Below, one piece after another: positions 56,740 to 64,000 of a stretch of DNA of 64,000 bases. Source of the DNA: Ilex aquifolium (Eukaryota; Streptophyta; Magnoliopsida; Aquifoliales; Aquifoliaceae). The notes beneath the pieces were generated by a model. That model did not search any database, had not been told where the DNA came from, and saw only the letters and a list, made by a program, of their open reading frames with translations. A program made the translations under genes and the position numbers. Within the stretch, counting starts at the first letter, position 1, and the number at the start of each line of letters is the position of its first letter. The DNA lies in assembly GCA_951799425.1 (NCBI GenBank), contig OX637407.1, positions 26,719,691 to 26,783,690 of the forward strand, read 5' to 3'.

Positions 56740-59700
56740 ACGAAAAATTAAATTAAAACTAAAAAAATCCTACATTACCTAAAGATTCTTTGCAACCTAA
56801 AACAACTTGTCAATTTAAAATCAAGGTAGTCCATAATATTATCCAAAAAAATTCGGCATAATTTTCTCTAAAAATAGGAACCCATAAAAATTTAAACTTG
56901 TATACAGAACTTACAATCACACATAACAATCATCATAATTCACCATACCACCACAATAATTAATACATATCCAATCATTAACATACATCCAACCACCAAA
57001 ACATCAAGCTAGTCTCTACTAATTTCAAGAATTTGGGCAGAAGTTCCTCTATAAATAGAAACCCAAAAAAATCAAAACCTGTCTATAAAACTTACAATTA
57101 TACATATCACCACAATCATCATAACCATGTTTATCCAAACCACCAAAACAAAACCAGCACAACCATGTATAATTAGTTAATTGTACAAAAGACGGAACAC
57201 AAAAAATACACATGCACAAATAGAGAAACACCTTCAACTTCATCTTCATATCCTTCCATGTATACCTGAAAATATTTGAAATATAACCAATTATCGAAAT
57301 ATGTTGGGCAAAATAAAATAATTGTAAATCCGAAACATAAAACCCCTTACTGTTATTGTTAGTTGGATTCAACATAAAATTGAAAATTGTAGCACTGTCC
57401 CAAATTTTGTCGCAAGTGCCACAAACACATTTTAGAGAAATCAGCAAGTATGATTCCTACAATATGAGATGACAAATGCGAGTGATCTTGGTTAGTGGAA
57501 AACTATCTCACTCAGCAACACTTTGGAACCAAATATGACCCAATAAACCCACAATCTCTTTCCCAACTGTCAAACAAAAACCAACTATTTTTTAGTGAAT
57601 CACTAACAAACTTATTTTTGTTGCAAAAAAATCAATATAGCAGAAAACCCACAGAAACACAAAGTGCAGCAAAAGAGGAAGGGTAAAGAGAGAGGGGCCC
57701 AAAGCTCACGTAAAAAATCTCTAATCTCTGGCAATTCAAATGCAAAGTGAAAACATTGGCGGGTGGTGTGATTTGACCTTTGTTGGGGTGAAAGAGAAAG
57801 AGGGGAAGTTGTGGTGGTAGCAACAATGTGTTTGAAAGAAAAGCTAGTTGGGGTTGAACACCATTTAGAAAAAAGGAATTGAAAGTCCGACTGGTGTTCA
57901 ACTATCTTTTTCCTAAATGGTGTTCAACTATCTTTGAAATAAGGAGTGGTCTATAAAAGCAAGAGTTGCTACAATAAGAAAAGGAAGGCTGAGAAGATTG
58001 GGGTTGGGCCAGGAGAAAGACAGGCTAGCTTCTGATCTAATAGATGCGTCCCCCTTTCCAAATTTAAATTGAAAGTCCGAACATGGCACTCTTTCAGCAA
58101 ATAAAAATATGGCTGTAATTTTTAGCGAGTTTGAGTGTTATGCAGCTATGGCACTCTTGAATAAGAAATAGAAAGTGAACCAAAAATTTCAGTATAATCT
58201 GGTGCCCGACACTATTTGGCTTCATGTCAAATTAATCTACATTGTCAATGGCTGATCTATGGACCAGAAGCAAATAGAATGTGCAACAGACACGTACACC
58301 TTATAATAGAGATTCCATCTGGCTATAAATAACCCCGTTAGTCACAACCATCATAGATAAAAATTGAATAAGAACAGCATGCAAGCATAAGCAAGAACAG
58401 GTTTGGGCATACAAAATGAAGATAATGAATGTACCAGTCTCCAAAGCGATCTCATTTTTTTTTCTTTACCTTTTTTAGTAGGTATGAACATGGAAGATCA
58501 CATACTATAACTTCAAAGCTAAATTAAAATACATTACGGTGATTTTGTTAAGTACTTAAGAAATGTGCCCACGGTTCAAGTTGAACCACACATTCAGATT
58601 TTGCTAGCATGGTAATGGGAAAGAATACATTCCCCTCCCCAAAAGTCCACCAAACTATTCATAGATCTGGCATAGACACCAAATGTAGCTATTAAAAGAG
58701 ACACCAAGGTGAACAACCAACATGTTCAACTATACTCTAAAAAACAGAACCATGAGCTTCAGCTACTAAAAATAAAATAAGAAAAAAAGCTTCACTCACT
58801 GATCTACTTACCAGCTATTTCTATATGGAAAAGGTCGTCCTTATCTACTTAGAGCTTCACAATTTACAATCACAAATTCATCCTTATCCAATGTCCAATA
58901 CAAAGAATACATCAAAATTAAGATCTTAAGAGGCATCTAATACAATCGATAGGACTTCAGAAAGTAACACAAGCTCAGAGATGAGCGATTAAATAGTAAA
59001 AATCTTAAACTTGGTAAGAGATGAGCTTACACCAAGTGAGATGAAAGCATTACCTAGAGCAAAATTTTATATTTCTCGGGAGTAACAAAAGGGCACAAGA
59101 TAACCAACACACTTCTGACCAATCCACATTAAAGTGATGGAACAGGGTATCTAATTAATAATGTAAATTTCCCAGACATTACTAATCCTCGGTATAACAC
59201 TAAATCACAGCCATATCCATTAACCATGAGGCAAAAATTCAATATATGGAATGCTCATGATTATAAGCATAATCAAAGGTGATACTCAGAAAGTTCAATA
59301 CTAATTTTGGTGGTCAGACATAACAAACAACAACCCGTGCATACCCAACCCCCCTTCAATTTTCGCTGCTTTCGGTCAAATATTTATTAATTTACAGACC
59401 ATATGTACAATAGCCATATGTACAGTAGGAAAATGCAATTTAAAACAATAGCCAAGTGCATTTAAGCACACACATGCACACCCACACAAGCACATATATT
59501 TGCAATATGTTTGTCTGTTTATACAAATTTATGTGGATATGCCCATAATAATGCTAATACCAATGTAACCCCAAAGAAATGTTAGAACAACTAAGAAATA
59601 AACCCCACAGCAACTCAGTACAAAGCTTAGGTACCATGTAGTACAGACCTCAGCGAAATTTTCAAAAGACACATAAAGAATGCAATAGAAGGGGTAGAAA

Positions 59701-60520
59701 ACCATAATGGCACATGTAGTAATCCAATAACTTTTCAACGGACTAAAAAGGGAATACCACATATAGAAATATGGGAAACCAAACTTTAAACCTGTAACGC
59801 TCATAGCATGATCTAGGGAATTGGCAATACGAATAGCAAATTGACAAAAACCATGTAAAACAATTTGCATTTGTCTTCAGTCATGAACAATGTTGCTATA
59901 CCAATAAAACTTAATACAATGAATAAAAGTTTATATCTCATATCAAAGAAACTGATCATTGAGCAACAAATATAACTAACAATTAAATATTAAAAAAACA
60001 AATTCACCATCATACAAAAATAGTTCAGTTAATCATCAAAGCAAAAACAACACAATAAAACGAACTAATTGGGTATCTAAAATCAATATACAATGTACTG
60101 AATGTACAAAAACTGGTCTATCAACGATCAACGATTATAGATACCCAATTACAGTTTGAGATTTTCGTTCACCAGCAGCTTTCATCATACAATGAATTGC
60201 ATGGTTGTATGCTCTCAATAGCCCATCAAATATGTATAAAGCTTTGTTTCTCTCGATTTTGTTAACGGCGTATCTTTTTATTTTTCATTGTACATAAAAT
60301 ATAACTATATCTTGCTGGTTAACTGATAAATTGAAGCAGCTATTTTCATCCAAATGGTATGTACACAAAAATACACCACTCTTCACACATAATAAAAGAA
60401 CAACATCCAATTCTACAACATATAAGCACACAATACACCTAAACTATCAAACAATGCCAAAAGGAAATTTACAAATGGAACTTCACAGCAATTTTCAAAT
60501 CAGACTTGATAATTTCAGAT
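56740..60520. other. Helitron interior 3' of the remorin fragment
   Basis: AT-rich DNA without a recognised gene. Minus-strand frames at 57,049-57,447, 57,632-57,901 and 59,529-59,870 are open but match no family I know. They may derive from introns or flanks captured with remorin. Confidence 0.4.
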
Positions 60521-61323
60521 TCAAAACAAACCAAGGAGTTTCTTTGGAGAAGTTCCAGTGGCGCGGTACTTTGCTGCTATCTCCTCTGCCTTAAGAAGAT
60601 CTTCACCACGTTTAGCTTTGGTCATTGCCCTCTTTTCTTCTGCTGACTTGTGAATGAGAGCAACCTTGTTTTTCATCTTCTCCACATATTTTGCTTTCTT
60701 TTTCTCCAATTTCTCCAATTTCTCCTGCTCACCATAAGTAAAATAAAAATAAAATCAGCTCCAATAACTTAGGCCTTTTCAATTTCATAATACCCTCATA
60801 CCTAATAATTTACATTTTATTACCTCAAATTGTTTTAGCTCAGCCTCTATCGTTGATTTCTTGCTGTTCTCCTAAGCGCCAATGGCAGATAGCTTTTTGT
60901 GAGCTCTGTTGAAGGGTTTCAGATTGTTAGACTTAGCAAACACAAATTCATACAACAGACTTTTTTCTGAGATTCATATTGAAATATGACTTTTAAGTGT
61001 TATATTTAGCCCATCTTAGTAAATGATTCTAAGTACATGTTCAAGAGAAAGAATCTACCAAGGAGCTTACTTGTTCTCGGCTTTTGATTTCTCACTTTCT
61101 TCCCATGCCCGGACTAATGACAGCCTCTTCTCTGTCGCTACTCTTTGAAGTACAACATCTGAAGAAAAAATTAAGGAAATCACTCAAAGCAAGAGATTGA
61201 ATCACCGACTTACAACATGAATCTATAAGAAAGGGGAGAAATTGAACTTTTGAGATGAATTAATCTTGATTACCTTGTTGATAGAGCCTTTAGGACCTTT
61301 CTCCGCAGCTGATTCAGGTGCCT
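60521..61323 (-). pseudogene. captured remorin, first exon missing, premature stop
   Basis: Remorins are plant plasma-membrane nanodomain proteins with a conserved coiled-coil C-terminal domain. Minus-strand exons 61274-61323, 61071-61158, 60824-60905 and 60521-60724 read EKGPKGSINK, DVVLQRVATEKRLSLVRAWE, KSKAENK, AHKKLSAIGA, ENSKKSTIEAELKQFE, EKLEKLEKKKAKYVEKMKNK and KYRATGTSPKKLLGLF. The Trp after SAIGA is a TAG stop (60872-60874). The junction between the first two exons is out of phase by one base. The usual C-terminal CF is LF, so the membrane-anchor cysteine is lost. The first exon with the start codon is absent. Introns are kept, so it was captured as genomic DNA. It lies inside the second Helitron. 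Confidence 0.85.
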
Positions 61324-61559
61324 CTGTCACATGCACAAAAAATCAAACAATTAGAGGACACAGAAAAACAAAAAATGAAGCTGGCTACTATCAAACTGGC
61401 ATTGTTGCACCCTTCTCAAACTGTAATTTCTGAATCACAAACTGGCATTGTTGCACATATGGGCATTTTCATAATGATTTCATCCAAAAAATCTAGCGTT
61501 AAGCAAGAATCTCAATTGCAACGTCATTCATTCATATAAATTCAAATAAAAGCTTACAA

Positions 61560-62037
61560 AGTTTATGAGGCATTTTAACAAATAGTTAATGTGTGAGAAG
61601 GGTGTCGAGCTCTGTGGTGGCTGGGGTTGGCTATGGTCTGATGAAGGGGGTGGGGTGGCAGATAGTTGGGTTAGGGGGTGGCTATGGTTGGTGGTTTTAG
61701 GGTTTTTCAGATGAGTATCCTAAAGCCCAAGGAAGTGGTCTGATGAAGGGAATGGGGCTGTGGGTGGTCAATGTTTGTGTGTGTGTGCAAAGATGAAGAC
61801 AGAGAGGGAGAGACACAACCATATTAAATACAAATTAATTTTGAAATTATTTGTGTGTGTGTGTCTAGGCGATGGGTTTGTGTGTGAGTATGTGGTTGAT
61901 GGGTGTGTTAGCGTGTGTGTGAAAATAGAGAAGAGAGAGAGATAGAGAGGGAGGAAGAGAAAAGGAAAGAGAAGAGGGGGAGAGGAGACTAACCTTAGTG
62001 AGGTTCACCGGAGGGGGAGAGCTTGGGGGATTGGTTG

Positions 62038-62090
<53 letters not shown>

Positions 62091-62342
62091 AGCAGAGGAT
62101 CGGGGTGGGGGTGGGTTTTATCCGTGTGTGTGAGGGAAAGAGAGAGAGAGAAACAGAGAAGAGGGATACCTGAGAGGGGTGTGGCTGTGTCGCTGGTGAT
62201 GGTGGTGGCTATGTCGCTGGCGATGCTGGAGGCAGTGGCTGACGAAGTGGCGGTGGTGGTGGTGTTGCTGGAGCGTAAGATAGAGAGAGATAAAGAGAGA
62301 GAGTGGGAAAAAAAAAAAAGAAACAGAAGGGATGCAGCAGAG
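61560..62342. repeat. TG and GA microsatellite-rich region
   Basis: It contains GT runs at 61,850-61,862, 61,910-61,920 and 62,041-62,074 and GA runs at 62,075-62,090, 62,138-62,152 and 62,281-62,302, with GGTGGTG-rich DNA between. The 163-residue Ser/Leu/Pro-rich minus-strand frame and its plus-strand mirror are repeat artefacts. Confidence 0.75.
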
Positions 62343-63581
62343 GAATTTATTACCAATGTACAGCTATTTTAAAACATATATACCAAAATACAGCACTTTT
62401 AAACTTATTTACCAAACTACAGCTGTTTTTAAAAGTGGATATAACAATCCCGCATTTATTAAAAAGCGGATGTAACAATCCCGCTTTTATTAAAAAGCGG
62501 ATTTAACAATCCCGCTTTTATTAAAAAAAAAAATGGGTAGTGGAAAAAGCGTGGTTACTAACCACGATTTTTACACTTTTTTCGCACAAAAGATCATGAA
62601 CTGGACAGTCCTTGTTTCGTGGAAACTCAAGGAGCAAGAGCAATCAAATTGGGAACTTAGAGTCCTTGTTTCGTTGAAACTCAAGGAGCAAGAGTAATCA
62701 AATTGATCACTGGACCATTCTAGTGTCTTCATTCAGAATCAAGTTTGGTCAACTCACTCACTCACTCTCTCTCTCTCTCTGTGTTAAATTTCATCTTCTT
62801 CTTCAGCTCTCTGCAACATATCTTGCAGAATCAATAGCTTCATAATCTTCTTACCCTTGCCATGGTAATTAATCCCTGGTGTTTGGCATCAAGGATCCTA
62901 GAAAATTCAGAATCACCCTGTCTTTGCATCTGGGTTATGACGAAACCCAGTTGCTCATGACCCTTCTTAAATGGTGGAAAACAAAACAACCACATATTTA
63001 GTTTTACAGGCTATAACCAACTGCTCTCTCCTTTTTTTTGCTCATAAGTATGATTTTGTTCTCATGATCTCTGAGCTATCATTCATGGCTCATCTATGCC
63101 AATTTTTTTTCTTCTATTCGGAGAAATGGTTCGTGGGTTTCGAAAGAATAAATCTGATTTATACACAATGACTCAAGAAGTATCAAAAGTTTGCAATCTC
63201 GATTGAAAATAGTTCAGGTTCACAAAAAAAAAAAAAAAAAGTTGCTGATTTTGCTTTTGTTGAACGATAAGCTGCCCAGGTGAATAGGTGATAGTGTTTT
63301 GTGTGAAAAGCGTGTTTATGAAACACGTTTTTTACCGTTTTTATTAAAATCGTGTTTGGTAAACACGCTTTTGGCACAGCCCAAATTTTTTTTCGCTTTT
63401 TGACAAAAGCGGGATCATTGAATCCGCTTTTTGACAAAAGCGGGATCATTGAATCCGCTTTTTAACAAAAGCGGGATTATTGATTCCGCTTTTAAAAACT
63501 GCCGTAGTTTGGTAAATAAGTTTAAAAGTGCTGTATTTTGGTATATATGTTGTAAAATAGCTATACATTGGTAATAGACTC
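62343..63581. mobile_element. 1.24-kb MULE-like element nested in the second Helitron
   Basis: Left end GAATTTATTACCAATGTACA mirrors right end (reverse complement GAGTCTATTACCAATGTATA). The inverted repeats run about 250 bp and are nearly identical in parts (CATATATACCAAAATACAGC on both arms). TGCAGCAGAG (62,333-62,342) and TGCAACAGAG (63,582-63,591) flank it, a 10-bp duplication with one mismatch. Each arm contains tandem copies of a unit of about 30 bp (AAGCGGATTTAACAATCCCG on the left arm and its counterparts on the right). The interior has a 53-bp direct repeat (CCTTGTTTCGTGGAAACTCA at 62,611 and a one-base variant at 62,664). No transposase is seen. Confidence 0.75.
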
Positions 63582-63789
63582 TGCAACAGAGACTGTTCTT
63601 TGGCTGGGAGATGACTGATTGGTCAGATTTCTTTGGCTGTGAGATGACTAATTGGTCAGATTTTTGAAAATTAATGAGTAAAAAAAGATGAATTTGGGGG
63701 AGAAAAATGAAAGAGTATTAATGGCCGTTGGATGAATGAATTGATTTGAGGCCGTCGGATGTTGAAGCCGCTCTGTTTTATATTATAGA

Positions 63790-64000
63790 TTTTAACTAGT
63801 GTCGGAAACAGAAACAGCAAACTTGGAGGAAATTACTCAGATTCAATTAAGATTGGTTCAAATAATCAGACTTGGTTAACAAGAGTCTCAAAGAATGTTT
63901 CACTATGTACATTATATTCCTTCACGAATCAAAATCAAAAAAACAATCCTGTCAACCAACTGTCTCCTTATCTTCCAATACCACATTATTCTTCATCAGG
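63790..64000. other. DNA beyond the second Helitron
   Basis: About 210 bp with no recognisable gene or repeat. Confidence 0.4.

Larger units (their letters stand above)
56707..63789 (-). mobile_element. 7.1-kb non-autonomous Helitron carrying a remorin fragment
   Basis: Read on the minus strand it starts TCTATAATATAAAACAGAGC at 63,789. It ends with the hairpin CCGTGCC-TTCA-GGCACGG (56,718-56,735), seven bases, then CTAG (56,707-56,710). The flanking bases are A at the 5' side (complement of T 63,790) and T at the 3' side (complement of A 56,706), the expected insertion pair. It encodes no Rep, helicase or RPA. It holds four remorin exons on its own strand and is interrupted by a MULE near its 5' end. 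Confidence 0.75.

Noticed and set aside
61865..62372. 163-residue and 124-residue frames on opposite strands
   Set aside because: Both follow from TG, GA and GGT simple repeats and mirror each other.
62440..62530. Regularly spaced short repeats resembling an array
   Set aside because: This is plant DNA; the units are adjacent, have no unique spacers, and recur inverted at the other end of a MULE, so they are transposon arm repeats and not a CRISPR array.

Overview
The window is nuclear DNA of a flowering plant, most likely a eudicot. The genes have plant-type GT-AG introns and encode plant-specific families (alpha-expansin, a plastid mTERF protein, a PSY-like secreted peptide, remorin, GEX1). 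The DNA between them is AT-rich and packed with plant transposons. The species cannot be named from sequence alone. Only three host genes look intact: an alpha-expansin (about 11.75-13.14 kb, +), an intronless mTERF-family gene (46.93-47.90 kb, +), and a small three-exon gene for an 89-residue secreted peptide with a PSY-type sulfated-peptide motif (51.10-51.58 kb, +).

Layout. 1-11 kb holds SINEs, MULE-type MITEs (two with 8-9 bp target duplications) and minisatellite-like AT DNA. 11.2-13.6 kb is the expansin locus with a SINE-like repeat just upstream. 13.7-19.1 kb is repeats: another SINE, a Copia-like LTR, a SINE split by a MITE, a GC-rich island that may be a stray first exon, and a GGT/GTG-rich block with a 17-G run beside a decayed Helitron 3' terminus. 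19,112-40,372 reads as one 21.3-kb Helitron on the minus strand, with both termini recognisable and an A/T insertion site. It carries its own RPA-like gene (nine exons, intact) and a Rep-helicase gene whose Rep and helicase halves are separated by one in-frame TGA. It has also picked up pieces of a cytosolic-type pyruvate kinase, a 3-ketoacyl-ACP synthase I, a receptor-like kinase and GEX1, plus a LINE fragment and a duplicated block. 40.4-46.9 kb is a nest of insertions (LINE tail cut by a MITE, a fold-back MULE, another MULE with a perfect 9-bp duplication). 46.9-56.7 kb is the gene-bearing stretch with mTERF and the PSY-like gene. 56,707-63,789 reads as a second, non-autonomous Helitron (7.1 kb, minus strand). 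It carries a remorin lacking its first exon and broken by a stop, and is itself hit by a 1.24-kb MULE.

How the parts relate. The first Helitron encodes the two proteins typical of plant Helitrons: RepHel for rolling-circle transposition and an RPA-like single-strand binding protein. The second encodes neither and would need them in trans. The captured fragments keep splice sites and could form chimeric transcripts, but none is a complete host gene. Exon coordinates were derived by reading splice sites against protein similarity by eye; no database search was possible.
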